DNA of 64,000 bases, from NCBI GenBank assembly GCA_017404265.1, contig JAFRCS010000014.1, forward strand, positions 28,018 through 92,017, written 5' to 3'. The position numbers and the translations under genes are program-made. Source of the DNA: Mogibacterium sp. GTDB taxonomy: Bacteria > Bacillota > Clostridia > Peptostreptococcales > Anaerovoracaceae. Shown piece after piece: positions 42,667 through 51,300 of the stretch (its first letter is position 1; each line of letters opens with the position of its first letter). Under the pieces are notes generated by a model. The model did no database searches, was not told where the DNA came from, and was given only the letters and a program-made list of their open reading frames with translations.

Positions 42667-43077
42667 ATGGCCGATTTCAGGACCATAAATGAGCATTATG
42701 CAGAAGTTGGAGCTGACCTGATTAGGACGGACTCGGTGCTGAAATATATCGCTGACAGTGAGGTCAGCATAGTATATCTATCTTCAGAGCAGGAGAAAAA
42801 GGCCAGCGGCAAGCTGGTATTTGGCCAGTGCGAGAAGGTGCCGGACAAATACAAATGGGCGGTGCAGTGCGACTTCACTATCACGGTCTTCGAACCGAAC
42901 GTAGAGCGGTTCACAGACAAGCAGATCAGGATACTGCTGCTGCATGAACTGCTGCATATAGGCATAGAACTGGATGGCAATGAAGAGGTCTACAGCATCG
43001 TGCCTCATGACGTCGAAGACTTTAGGCTGATACTTGACAGATATGGAATGGACTGGAATGAGCAAGACAAGGCTTGA
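42667..43077 (+). CDS. Phage metallopeptidase-like protein
   Basis: The 136-aa protein contains LLLHELLHIGIE, an HExxH zinc site, and a D-rich tail (VPHDVEDFRLIL), matching the small putative phage metallopeptidase family. GGAG lies upstream. The role is unknown. It lies between HNH and terminase. Confidence 0.78.
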   Translation: MADFRTINEHYAEVGADLIRTDSVLKYIADSEVSIVYLSSEQEKKASGKLVFGQCEKVPDKYKWAVQCDFTITVFEPNVERFTDKQIRILLLHELLHIGIELDGNEEVYSIVPHDVEDFRLILDRYGMDWNEQDKA

Positions 43078-43276
43078 AAAACTGAAAGACCTGGAGACGG
43101 ATCTATATGAGCTGATGAAGAGGGCAAACAGCCGGTCCATTGCGCCATTGGCCAAGCAATACAGGGAGACCCTGAAAGAGATTGAGGAGATAGAAGGAGC
43201 GAGTGCGAACGATGACGACATCGCAGGAATCTTATCCGAGCGTGAAGCTGCTGGGAAGGCAGGAGCCGTGCGTTAG
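43058..43276 (+). CDS. Small coiled-coil protein, possible small terminase subunit
   Basis: The 72-aa protein is mostly helical (KTRLEKLKDLETDLYELMKR and KQYRETLKEIEEIEGAS) and precedes the large terminase, overlapping it by 65 nt. Position suggests a small terminase or packaging accessory. Sequence alone does not prove it. Confidence 0.5.
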   Translation: MSKTRLEKLKDLETDLYELMKRANSRSIAPLAKQYRETLKEIEEIEGASANDDDIAGILSEREAAGKAGAVR

Positions 43277-44648
43277 GATTGTACCGGACTACTCGGCCTC
43301 TGATGGCATGGATGCTGAGAGGATCCTGCGAAGCGGTGGTTTCATACTTGACCAGTGGCAGGACATAGTCATCTGCGATTGGATGGCGATGACTCCGTGG
43401 GGCAAGTGGGTATGCAAGACCTGCGGTGGGAGCGTACCCAGACAGAATGGTAAAACCGGCCTGATAGAGGCTCGGGCTGAAGCCGGGATGCTCATGTATA
43501 ACGAGCAGGTCCTGTATACAGCGCATCTGCAGAAGACAGCAACGGAGACATTCGAGGAAATGGCTTCGTTTTTTGATACTCCGAAACTGCGCAAGTATGT
43601 AAAAGACATCAAGACTGCGCTCGGCAGGGAGCAGATAATCCTGACGAGTGGCGCAAGGGTGAAGTTTCTGGCAAGGACCAGAAATGGCGGCCGAGGTCAG
43701 CACGGAGACCTTTTGATTTTCGACGAAGCCCAGGAACTGACGATTGACCAACAGGCCTCGTTCCTGCCGGCTATCTCAGCAAGCCTTAATCCACAGACGA
43801 TATACATCGGAACTCCTCCTGATCCGAATGCGGACGGGACCGTGTTCCGGGGGATAAGAGCGAAGGCCATTGCCGGTGAGACAAAGACGACAGCATGGTT
43901 CGAGTTCTCTGTTCCGGAGATAGGTGACATAAGCGACCGGAAGAGATGGGCTGAGACAAATCCCGCACTAGGAGTGCGGATCATGGAAACGACCATCGAG
44001 GGCGAATATGAGCAGATGGCCCCGGATACATTTGCAAGGGAAAGGCTTGGCTGGTGGTCTCCATTAGTCGAGCACAAGATAGAATACGCTCTCGACAGTG
44101 AAACATGGGACAAGTGCAGATCGGACGAACTGAAACCTGAAGGCAAGACAGCCTATGGCATCAAGTTTTCTCCGGATGCAACAGAGGTCGCTCTGTGCGG
44201 CGCGGTCATACCGGCTGAAGGGCCTGCGAGAATTTCACTAATCGAGATTCAGCCAACTGCTATGGGCACACAGTGGCTCGCTGACTGGCTCAATGAAAGA
44301 TACACCAAAGCGTGCTGTGTAGTCATCGATGGTAAGAACGGCGTCGACGCCTTGATTGATAAGATAGCAGGTACCTGGCGGATGAAAGGGTCTGTTATCA
44401 GGCCAAGAGTCAATGAGGTAATCGCTGCTACAAGCACACTGACGGATGCAGTCAACGAACAGACAGTAACGTGGTACTCGAAGCAGGATCTCCTGCGTGA
44501 GAGTGCTGTTACATCGATAAAAAGACCTATAGGCGGAGGCTGGGGGTTCGGTGGAGAAAACTCAATACCGATCGAGGCTGCGGCACTCGCTTTATGGGGA
44601 GCGAAAACAAGTAAACGTGATCCTAGTCGAAAAATGAGGATAGGCTAA
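43212..44648 (+). CDS. terL: Large terminase subunit
   Basis: The 478-aa motor has a Walker A-like loop (GSVPRQNGKTGLIEARAEAG) and Walker B LLIFDEAQEL in its N-terminal ATPase. The C-terminal half holds the nuclease region (IDGKNGVDALIDKIAG). ATG 43212 follows a GGAGCGAG ribosome-binding site. The type with PRQNGKT is common in clostridial siphoviruses. It is followed directly by the portal gene (overlap of 1 nt). Confidence 0.93.
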   Translation: MTTSQESYPSVKLLGRQEPCVRIVPDYSASDGMDAERILRSGGFILDQWQDIVICDWMAMTPWGKWVCKTCGGSVPRQNGKTGLIEARAEAGMLMYNEQVLYTAHLQKTATETFEEMASFFDTPKLRKYVKDIKTALGREQIILTSGARVKFLARTRNGGRGQHGDLLIFDEAQELTIDQQASFLPAISASLNPQTIYIGTPPDPNADGTVFRGIRAKAIAGETKTTAWFEFSVPEIGDISDRKRWAETNPALGVRIMETTIEGEYEQMAPDTFARERLGWWSPLVEHKIEYALDSETWDKCRSDELKPEGKTAYGIKFSPDATEVALCGAVIPAEGPARISLIEIQPTAMGTQWLADWLNERYTKACCVVIDGKNGVDALIDKIAGTWRMKGSVIRPRVNEVIAATSTLTDAVNEQTVTWYSKQDLLRESAVTSIKRPIGGGWGFGGENSIPIEAAALALWGAKTSKRDPSRKMRIG

Positions 44649-46057
44649 TGATTTTCACAGTACCAGATTACATAAAAGGAATGGGTGAAGCCGAGCTGAA
44701 GATGCTTCACGAGTTAAATCGTGTTCTTCAGTATCATTCATCCAAGAACATACAGAAAGCCAGATACTACGAGGGCAGGATCCCTCTGAGCGAGGTCAAT
44801 CTCGGGATAGCGCTTCCGCAGGGCATGGTAGGTCTTGAGATAGGCTGTTCCTGGGGAGCCAAGACGGTCGACGTGCTTGCCAGCCGTTCGATGTTCGACG
44901 GATTCGTAGGCATGAATGGCTATAATCCGGATGAGCTCAATGAGATAGTTGCCGGAAACCGGCTAATAACTGAATACAAGAAGGCGTGCAGAGACGAGCT
45001 GAAGTTCGGATGCACGTTTGCGACTCTGTCAGCTGATAAGGATCTTGGGTGCCGTATAAGATTCCATTCACCACAGACTGCAGCAGCTCTGTGGGATGGC
45101 GAGAAGGGACGCATCAGCTGCGGCCTTGCAATCATCGACACCATCAAGGACGAATCGCAGAAGTCCACATACAAACCTTCGCTGATCAACATGTACACCG
45201 ATGACGCCATCTGGGTGATCACATGCAATGACAATATGTGGTCCGCGGAGCGCAAGCCTCACAAGATGGGCAGACCTCTCATGGAGCCATTGATATGGAA
45301 CGCGACAAGCGCAAAGCCTCTTGGCAGATCCAGGATCAAGGAGCCTATCAGAAGACTTATTCAGGGCTATGTCAGAACGATAGCCAATGCGACCATTGGC
45401 CTTGAGTTCTCGACAGCGCCGCAGAAGTATCTTATGGGCGTGACTGATGACCAGTACGATCAGATCATCAATCAGAAGTTCAAGCAATACATAGGCAACA
45501 TTATTGCCTCTACGATAAATCCGGAGACCGGAGAAAAGCCAACTTTCGGGCAGCTTCAGCAGGGCAGTATAGCACCGCATGTCGAGATGGTCAGAGTCCT
45601 TGCGACTCAATTCTCAGCCGCGACCGGTCTGTCGGTTACAGATACGGGCGTAGTTAACGACGCGAATCCGACAAGTTCAGATGCTATTCTGGCACAGTCA
45701 CAGACGCTTGTGGCTACTGCCGAGGAACTGAACGCCGGCAATGGCGATTCGCTCAGGACGATAGCGCTCATGGCTATGGCCATTGCGAACAAAACGACAA
45801 TCGAGGGGTTGTCTGATGAGCAAAAGGGCATTGTGGCGCACTTCCGCAATCCGGCGATGCCTTCGATAGCGGCAACATCTGATGCAGCCATAAAGATAGC
45901 GTCTGCAAGACAGGACTTCGCATCGACAGATGTGTTCCTGGAGATGATCGGCTTCGACCAGGCAGACATCCGCAGAATCAAGGCGCAGGAGCAAAGATCA
46001 AGAGGCCAAAGAGTCCTGGAAGAAATCGAACTCAACGAAGAACCAACTGAAGCATGA
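44648..46057 (+). CDS. Portal protein, SPP1 gp6-like
   Basis: The 469-aa protein matches the SPP1-type portal family: start VPDYIKGMGEAELKMLHELN, the central WNATSAKPLGRSRIKEPIRR, and the C-terminal VNDANPTSSDAILAQSQ. It forms the packaging and head-tail ring. The gene order terminase-portal-MuF-scaffold-capsid matches SPP1-like heads. Its last bases overlap the first MuF gene. Confidence 0.92.
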   Translation: MIFTVPDYIKGMGEAELKMLHELNRVLQYHSSKNIQKARYYEGRIPLSEVNLGIALPQGMVGLEIGCSWGAKTVDVLASRSMFDGFVGMNGYNPDELNEIVAGNRLITEYKKACRDELKFGCTFATLSADKDLGCRIRFHSPQTAAALWDGEKGRISCGLAIIDTIKDESQKSTYKPSLINMYTDDAIWVITCNDNMWSAERKPHKMGRPLMEPLIWNATSAKPLGRSRIKEPIRRLIQGYVRTIANATIGLEFSTAPQKYLMGVTDDQYDQIINQKFKQYIGNIIASTINPETGEKPTFGQLQQGSIAPHVEMVRVLATQFSAATGLSVTDTGVVNDANPTSSDAILAQSQTLVATAEELNAGNGDSLRTIALMAMAIANKTTIEGLSDEQKGIVAHFRNPAMPSIAATSDAAIKIASARQDFASTDVFLEMIGFDQADIRRIKAQEQRSRGQRVLEEIELNEEPTEA

Positions 46058-47247
46058 AGGTATCAAGTAAGGCGTGGCAGAACTATATAAAGAAACTGGC
46101 CAAGATCAATACGACTGCAGCAGCTGACGTTGTTGAGTATATGGTGAATCATGATGTCAGCACATATGAGGGAACCAAAGAGCTGATAGATTATGCTTAT
46201 GCCATATCCACAAAATACGGCGAGGCAGCAGCGGAATTATCATGCCAGATGTATGACGCTATTGCAACAGCGAGCAGGGCAACTGTTCCTGCTGCGGAAC
46301 CGGCAAAGACAGCTACCTATGGAGAAATGACAAAGACCATTCATGGGACTTTGGCAACTACAAAAGACCCTGAAGCAATAGGTGCTGCGGTAGGTCGTTC
46401 GGTAAAGCTTGCAAGCGTTGATACTCTTCAGCAGAACGCTCTACGAGATGGTGCTGAATGGGCATGGATACCAAGCGGCGACACTTGCGCCTTTTGTCTG
46501 ATGTTGGCTTCCAGAGGCTGGGTTAAAGCATCTAAAAAGGCTATAAAAAATGGTCACGCAGAACACATCCATAATAATTGTGACTGCACTTATGCCGTCA
46601 GGTTTGATGGTGAGACCACAGTCGAAGGTTATGACCCGGACGCATTGTATGAACTGTATAAGAATGCCGGTGATACTCCGAGAGAGCGCTTGAATGCCAT
46701 GCGCCGCCAGAATTATGCAGCGAATAAAGATGCCATCAATGCTCAGAAACGAGTGGCGTATGCAAAGTTGCAATATAGTAAGCTGCCAGATGATGAGGGC
46801 CTTTTTACTACACTTGACGCAAGAGGCACAAGCAAACAATATGACATAATAAAGCCGAGAAATATTTATAAAGAATTGAGAAAAACATCAATAGGCAAGA
46901 AAGCAATTTCTCTCATTGAAGAAAAAGGTTATTCTGTTCGTTTGTTCTATGGCGTAGATAATACAGATGAATATGGAAAGAAATTAAAAGGCGTTATCAA
47001 TCATAGGGATAAAGAAATCAGAGTGTTTGTCGATGCGACACAATCTACGATTGAAACTGCTGCAACCATTGTTCATGAAGCGAACCACCTGAATGATTAT
47101 GGTAATTGCAGAAAGTCAGAGGCCTACTGTGAAATACAGGCTGCTCTCCATAAAAAGAAAGCAGATAAATTGACGTTTAAAGAGAAAAAAGATATAATCA
47201 AATCAGTAAATAAAAGATATGGTGAATTGCCGTGGAAAGAGTCATAG
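46054..47247 (+). CDS. MuF-like minor head protein with HExxH C-terminal domain
   Basis: The 397-aa protein has a minor-capsid (Phage_min_cap2/MuF-type) N-terminal part of about 240 residues with the CAFCLMLASRGW and HIHNNCDC zinc-type motifs, ending in the block AANKDAINAQKRVAYAK. The C-terminal domain, about 155 residues, contains TIVHEANHLNDYG (HExxH) and EAYCEIQAAL as a possible third metal ligand. MuF proteins of temperate phages are known to carry polymorphic toxin C-termini delivered with the virion. A protease-like toxin is the inference. The N-terminal half is paralogous to the next gene but one. Confidence 0.82.
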   Translation: MKVSSKAWQNYIKKLAKINTTAAADVVEYMVNHDVSTYEGTKELIDYAYAISTKYGEAAAELSCQMYDAIATASRATVPAAEPAKTATYGEMTKTIHGTLATTKDPEAIGAAVGRSVKLASVDTLQQNALRDGAEWAWIPSGDTCAFCLMLASRGWVKASKKAIKNGHAEHIHNNCDCTYAVRFDGETTVEGYDPDALYELYKNAGDTPRERLNAMRRQNYAANKDAINAQKRVAYAKLQYSKLPDDEGLFTTLDARGTSKQYDIIKPRNIYKELRKTSIGKKAISLIEEKGYSVRLFYGVDNTDEYGKKLKGVINHRDKEIRVFVDATQSTIETAATIVHEANHLNDYGNCRKSEAYCEIQAALHKKKADKLTFKEKKDIIKSVNKRYGELPWKES

Positions 47248-47420
47248 ATAGGAAAAGAGAATTAGACCGAATCAACATAGAGATGTCTATGATAAGATCT
47301 GTGCAAAGAGGAGACAGAATTAGGTGTCCTTACTGCGACAGGGGATTTCTTGTTGCTCGCGGGAGTAGGATTCTATGTAGCAACGAAAAATGTGATGCAC
47401 AATACACTCTGTCGTATTGA
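47232..47420 (+). CDS. Small zinc-ribbon protein, candidate immunity/partner of MuF1
   Basis: The 62-aa protein (GTG start overlapping the MuF1 end by 16 nt) contains CPYC and CSNEKC, a zinc-ribbon pattern. A short gene just after a toxin-tipped protein is where an immunity protein is expected, but a DNA-binding or unrelated role is equally possible. No strong ribosome-binding site is visible. ATG 47283 is an alternative start. Confidence 0.5.
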   Translation: MERVIDRKRELDRINIEMSMIRSVQRGDRIRCPYCDRGFLVARGSRILCSNEKCDAQYTLSY

Positions 47421-47454
47421 TACTGTTTGACACAGAAACGCAGTATGTACTTTT

Positions 47455-47474
47455 GAGCCGAAGGGCTCTTTTTT
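47455..47474 (+). terminator. Terminator upstream of the duplicated gene fragment
   Basis: GAGCC-GAAG-GGCTC followed by TTTTTT. Nearly the same hairpin precedes the full nucleotidyltransferase gene at 49120. Confidence 0.65.
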
Positions 47475-47480
47475 ATTGAT

Positions 47481-47570
47481 ATGAAATTCATAATCATGTG
47501 AGACAGCACATATCAGAAATGGCAAATGCTAAGACAGTTGACAAAGGTGGATGGCGAGCCGATAGGTGAG
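47481..47570 (+). pseudogene. 5' fragment of a nucleotidyltransferase gene
   Basis: Translation starts MKFIIM, hits a stop, and continues as STYQKWQMLRQLTKVDGEPIG, matching the first 30 codons of the gene at 49146 (MRYIIMCGGTYQKWQTPRQL). The preceding terminator matches as well. The fragment sits between the two MuF genes and marks an unequal exchange or insertion that brought in the second MuF cassette. Confidence 0.75.
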
Positions 47571-47575
47571 AAGTT

Positions 47576-48907
47576 TTGGCAAAGAAAAAATACAGGTTTG
47601 CACAACCTGATACGGTTGAAAAGAAGACTCGAAGGATCAAATCGGAGAGCTGGAAAAAGTATACTGACAACCTTAAGCAGTTAAGCGATACAGCGAGCAA
47701 TAAACTAAAGGATTACATCGTTGCTGGTCATGCTGAGCAGGAAATACTTGACTATGCATACGCACTGGTCACGAAATATGGCGAGGCTTCGTCCGCACTG
47801 AGTTGCACGATGTACGAAGCTCTTGCTGAATACTCAGGAGCTGCTGTTAAGGCAGCAGAGCCGGCGGCTGTAGCATCTTACTGGGAAACAGCGAAACAAG
47901 TTCGAGGCACAATGCTTAGGACAAAGGATGCAGCAGCTATTTCCGCATCAGCAGGCCGCCTTGTAAAACTCGCAAGCGTCGATACGATGATGAAGAACGC
48001 TCTACGGGATGGATGCGAATGGGCATGGATACCGGCAGGAGATTCATGTGCGTTCTGTACTATGTTGGCTTCGAGAGGCTGGGTAAAGGCTTCGGAGGAT
48101 CTCATTGCGAATGGGCATATGAGCCATATCCATAGTAACTGCGATTGTACATTCTGCGTGCGACATGACAAGAATGTGACTGTAGAGGGGTATGATCCGG
48201 ATGCGCTTTATGATGAGTACATCAATGCTGGTGATACAAAATGGGATCGCATTAATGGATTAAGGCGCAAGTATTACGCAGCGAACAAGGATGCTATCAA
48301 TGCCCAGAAGAGAGTAGCATATGCGAAGCGCACAGAAATGGCAATGCTCGAGGAAGGGCATAAGGGATTAAACAGAAACACGGAAATAGCGAGATCGATT
48401 ATTTCGTCGCCAGATTATAGCCGACGTTTATCTTCAGTTGATACTGATAGAAGCATTAGTAATAAGATTATTTCTGAAGCACGCAAAATGCTTAATCATA
48501 GAAGTGGCACGCTATACGAAGACTTAATGTTTATAGACACAAGGTCAGGAAAATTCATCACAAGAACTGACTTTGATGCAAAACGCAAGGTAATGCCGAG
48601 TAATCGGATGAAAGCAATGCTCAGAGAAGCACCAGAGTTTACTATTGCAGCAGTCCATAATCATCCAGGCAGCACTGCACCAAGCCCTGATGATATACAC
48701 GTTTTGTTTACTAGAAGGAATGCGTATGGCGTTGTATTATGCCATGACGGGACAATATATAAATACAGCATTAATCGTAAGGCTTTTAATGAGCCTGCAT
48801 ACTCATCGGTATTTGCAAAATTGGACAAAAGCGATTATAATAAAAACGATATCAAGACGTTCATTTCTGAAGCCAAAGACATTGGTGTTATAATTGAAAG
48901 GCTGTAA
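47576..48907 (+). CDS. Second MuF-like minor head protein with JAMM-type C-terminal domain
   Basis: The 443-aa protein repeats the MuF-type N-terminus (about 250 residues, CAFCTMLASRGW, HIHSNCDC, AANKDAINAQKRVAYAK) seen at 46054. Its C-terminal domain is different: HNHPGSTAPSPDD with an upstream Glu is the JAMM/MPN+ metalloprotease signature found in RadC-like and deubiquitinase-like proteins. TTG 47576 follows AGGTGAG. Two tandem MuF proteins with unrelated tips suggest a swapped toxin cassette. Confidence 0.82.
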   Translation: MAKKKYRFAQPDTVEKKTRRIKSESWKKYTDNLKQLSDTASNKLKDYIVAGHAEQEILDYAYALVTKYGEASSALSCTMYEALAEYSGAAVKAAEPAAVASYWETAKQVRGTMLRTKDAAAISASAGRLVKLASVDTMMKNALRDGCEWAWIPAGDSCAFCTMLASRGWVKASEDLIANGHMSHIHSNCDCTFCVRHDKNVTVEGYDPDALYDEYINAGDTKWDRINGLRRKYYAANKDAINAQKRVAYAKRTEMAMLEEGHKGLNRNTEIARSIISSPDYSRRLSSVDTDRSISNKIISEARKMLNHRSGTLYEDLMFIDTRSGKFITRTDFDAKRKVMPSNRMKAMLREAPEFTIAAVHNHPGSTAPSPDDIHVLFTRRNAYGVVLCHDGTIYKYSINRKAFNEPAYSSVFAKLDKSDYNKNDIKTFISEAKDIGVIIERL

Positions 48908-49089
48908 TGATTACACTTGAAAGTATCACAGAAAAATTAGGTTACAATCCTTTAAGGCATGTATATTGCATGAGCGATTGTGAGGACGATAATTGGGAGA
49001 ATCCATTTGCTGATCTTAGTATCGAGGAAATAGATTTCATTTATCATGCGGCGAAAAATGATCCAGAGTGTTGGACGCGGATACAATAA
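48907..49089 (+). CDS. Small acidic protein, candidate immunity/partner of MuF2
   Basis: The 60-aa protein overlaps the MuF2 stop by one base (TAATG) and is acidic (ending HAAKNDPECWTRIQ). No domain is recognised. Its place after the JAMM-tipped MuF is where an immunity protein would lie. Confidence 0.55.
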   Translation: MITLESITEKLGYNPLRHVYCMSDCEDDNWENPFADLSIEEIDFIYHAAKNDPECWTRIQ

Positions 49090-49119
49090 GCCGCAAAGAA
49101 AGAAAAGAAAGACATGCAA

Positions 49120-49139
49120 GAGCCGAAAGGCTCTTTTTT
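49120..49139 (+). terminator. Terminator before the nucleotidyltransferase-like gene
   Basis: GAGCC, GAAA, GGCTC, then TTTTTT. It ends 6 nt before the ATG at 49146, leaving no room for a ribosome-binding site. Confidence 0.7.
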
Positions 49140-49145
49140 ATTGAT

Positions 49146-49763
49146 ATGAGATACATAATCATGTGTGGCGGCACATATCAAAAATGGCAGACGCCACGGC
49201 AACTGAACAAGATAGACGGCGAACCGATAGTGGCGCGGACAATAAGGCTCCTTCAGGAGAACGGGATCGAAGATATAGCAATCAGTTCCAACAATCCCGC
49301 TTTTGAGCAGTTCGGCGTTCCTGTTCTGAGGCACAATAATGACTTTGTTGTGCATGGTCCGTGGGACTCGACAGGATACTGGTGTGACGCCTTCTATCCA
49401 ACTGACGAGCCAGTCTGCTATCTGTTCGGGGATGTCATATTCTCACCGGAAGCGATCAGGACAATAGTCGAGACTGATGCAAACGACATCCAGTTCTTTG
49501 CATCAGCCCCGCCTTTTGCACCGGATTATCCGAAACAATGGGCAGAACCGTTCGCGCTCAAGGTGGTCAATACAGACCATTTGAAGCACGCAATAAGCCT
49601 GACAAAGCAATATGCAGAGCAGGGACTATTCAAGCGAAAGCCTATCATGTGGGAACTGTGGCAGGTCATACAAGCCGCGCCTCTGAACCACATAGACTAT
49701 AACAGTTACATAGTGATCAACGATTACACCTGCGATATCGATGATCCGGAAGACCTTTTTTAG
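49146..49763 (+). CDS. Sugar nucleotidyltransferase-like protein
   Basis: The 205-aa protein begins MRYIIMCGGTYQKWQTPRQL, the NTP_transferase glycine-rich start (CGG-x-Q-K in place of GGxGtR), followed by KIDGEPIVARTIRLLQENGI. It may activate a sugar or phosphocholine-type group. It is inserted among head genes, and two glycosyltransferases also occur in this prophage. No ribosome-binding site is visible, as a terminator sits just upstream. Confidence 0.72.
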   Translation: MRYIIMCGGTYQKWQTPRQLNKIDGEPIVARTIRLLQENGIEDIAISSNNPAFEQFGVPVLRHNNDFVVHGPWDSTGYWCDAFYPTDEPVCYLFGDVIFSPEAIRTIVETDANDIQFFASAPPFAPDYPKQWAEPFALKVVNTDHLKHAISLTKQYAEQGLFKRKPIMWELWQVIQAAPLNHIDYNSYIVINDYTCDIDDPEDLF

Positions 49764-49770
49764 ATAAGTT

Positions 49771-49793
49771 AGCGCCTTTACAGGCGCTTTTTT
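49771..49793 (+). terminator. Terminator before the scaffold gene
   Basis: AGCGCC, 6 nt, GGCGCT, then a T run. It isolates the inserted cassettes from the scaffold-capsid transcript, which must have read-through or its own promoter. Confidence 0.7.
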
Positions 49794-49846
49794 ATTGGCA
49801 ATACGTGCCTTAAACGTAGGTTAACTCATACATCAGGAGGTAAACG

Positions 49847-50368
49847 ATGGAAACAACAACAGCTACAGCAGGATCCAGCATCACAACAACAAACGGAACT
49901 GGAACTACGATCAGCGGAACAACAACTGAAGAGCGCACTTTCACACAGGCGGAACTCAACGCCATCGTACAGAAGCGGCTTGGCGAACAGGCAGCGAAGT
50001 TCGAGAACTATGAGGAACTGAAAGCGAAGGCTCAGAAGCTGGACAAGATCGAAGAAGAGTCGAAGTCAGAACTGCAGAAAGCAACTGAGAAAGCGGACGC
50101 GCTTCAAAAGGAGCTGGACGGCATGAAGAAGGCTGACTCTGTCAGAAAGATCAGAGAAGAAGTAGCAAAAGAGCTCGGTGTCCCGGCGAATCTCCTCAAT
50201 GGCGAGACGAAGGAAGAATGTGAGGCTCAGGCCAAAGGCATTCTGTCTTTCGCAAAGTCGGATGCTTATCCATCCGTAAAGGACGGGGGAGAAGCCAGGA
50301 ATACCGGATCAGGTAAAACAAGAGACCAGTTCGCAAACTGGTTCAATGAACTAAACGGAGGAAAATAA
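49847..50368 (+). CDS. Scaffolding protein
   Basis: The 173-aa protein has a Thr-rich start, a coiled coil (residues about 40-105, KAQKLDKIEEESKSELQKAT) and an Asn/Gly-rich end, typical of DUF4355/Gp20-like scaffolds that shape the procapsid. AGGAGG precedes the ATG, and the major capsid gene follows by 2 nt. Confidence 0.85.
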   Translation: METTTATAGSSITTTNGTGTTISGTTTEERTFTQAELNAIVQKRLGEQAAKFENYEELKAKAQKLDKIEEESKSELQKATEKADALQKELDGMKKADSVRKIREEVAKELGVPANLLNGETKEECEAQAKGILSFAKSDAYPSVKDGGEARNTGSGKTRDQFANWFNELNGGK

Positions 50369-50370
50369 CA

Positions 50371-51285
50371 ATGTCAGGTATTTCGACAAACAGATCAAAC
50401 ATCACACTTCCTGCGGAGATCTCTGCTGAGATTATCCAGAAGACGCAGGACGCATCTGCAGTAATGCAGCTCGCAAGACAGATCGCACTTCCGGGAAGAG
50501 GACTCTCCATTCCTGTGATCACAAGCGATCCTAACGCTGACTGGGTAGCAGAGACAGGCAAGAAGCCGGTTTCCAACCCGGGACTCAGCACAAAGACAAT
50601 GACACCGTACAAGCTGGCTGTCATCGTACCGTTCTCGGATGAGTTCGCAAGAGACGCTAAGGCTCTCTATGACGCACTCGTTGAGAGACTTCCGGGCGCA
50701 CTCGCAAAGAAGTTCGACGCAACCGTATTTAACGGCACCGCTCCTGGCACAGGCTTCGACGTACTGTCAAGCTGCACAGCTCAGAGCATCGATGTTGATG
50801 CAAGCGGCAATGGCGGCTTCTATAGCGCGATCGTAGCAGCTGACGCTGACATCGCATCCGGCGGATATGACATGAACGGCTTCGCGTTTTCGCCACAGGC
50901 CAGAGGAGAGATGCTGTCGGCACTCGACAAGGATGGCCGCCCGATCTTCGTCAACAGCGTAGCAGAAGGAGCCCTCCCTCGCCTGATCGGTCAGCCGGTC
51001 CTCTATTCAAGAGGCGTATATGGCGCTGGCAATGCTTCGGCAAGCGGCGTAGCGGCTAAGCCTGACCTGCTTGGTGTTGCAGGCGACTGGACAAAGGCCC
51101 TGTACGGCACAGTTGAAGGCGTAAAGATCGACATCAGCAACGAGGCAACTCTCCCGATCGGCACAAGCGGAGCGATGGAGAACCTCTGGCAGCACAACAT
51201 GTTCGCTGTCAAGGCTGAGATCGAGGTCGGCTTCGTAGCTGACACCTACGCATTCAACAGGATCGTTAGAACTCATACGGCGTAA
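50371..51285 (+). CDS. Major capsid protein (HK97 fold)
   Basis: The 304-aa protein matches HK97-type capsid proteins (LPAEISAEIIQKTQDASAVM, ISIPVI-like SIPVITSDPNADWVAETGKK, and the C-terminal AEIEVGFVADTYAFNRI). GGAGG precedes it. Confidence 0.93.
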   Translation: MSGISTNRSNITLPAEISAEIIQKTQDASAVMQLARQIALPGRGLSIPVITSDPNADWVAETGKKPVSNPGLSTKTMTPYKLAVIVPFSDEFARDAKALYDALVERLPGALAKKFDATVFNGTAPGTGFDVLSSCTAQSIDVDASGNGGFYSAIVAADADIASGGYDMNGFAFSPQARGEMLSALDKDGRPIFVNSVAEGALPRLIGQPVLYSRGVYGAGNASASGVAAKPDLLGVAGDWTKALYGTVEGVKIDISNEATLPIGTSGAMENLWQHNMFAVKAEIEVGFVADTYAFNRIVRTHTA

Positions 51286-51300
51286 TAATCGGGAATAATC

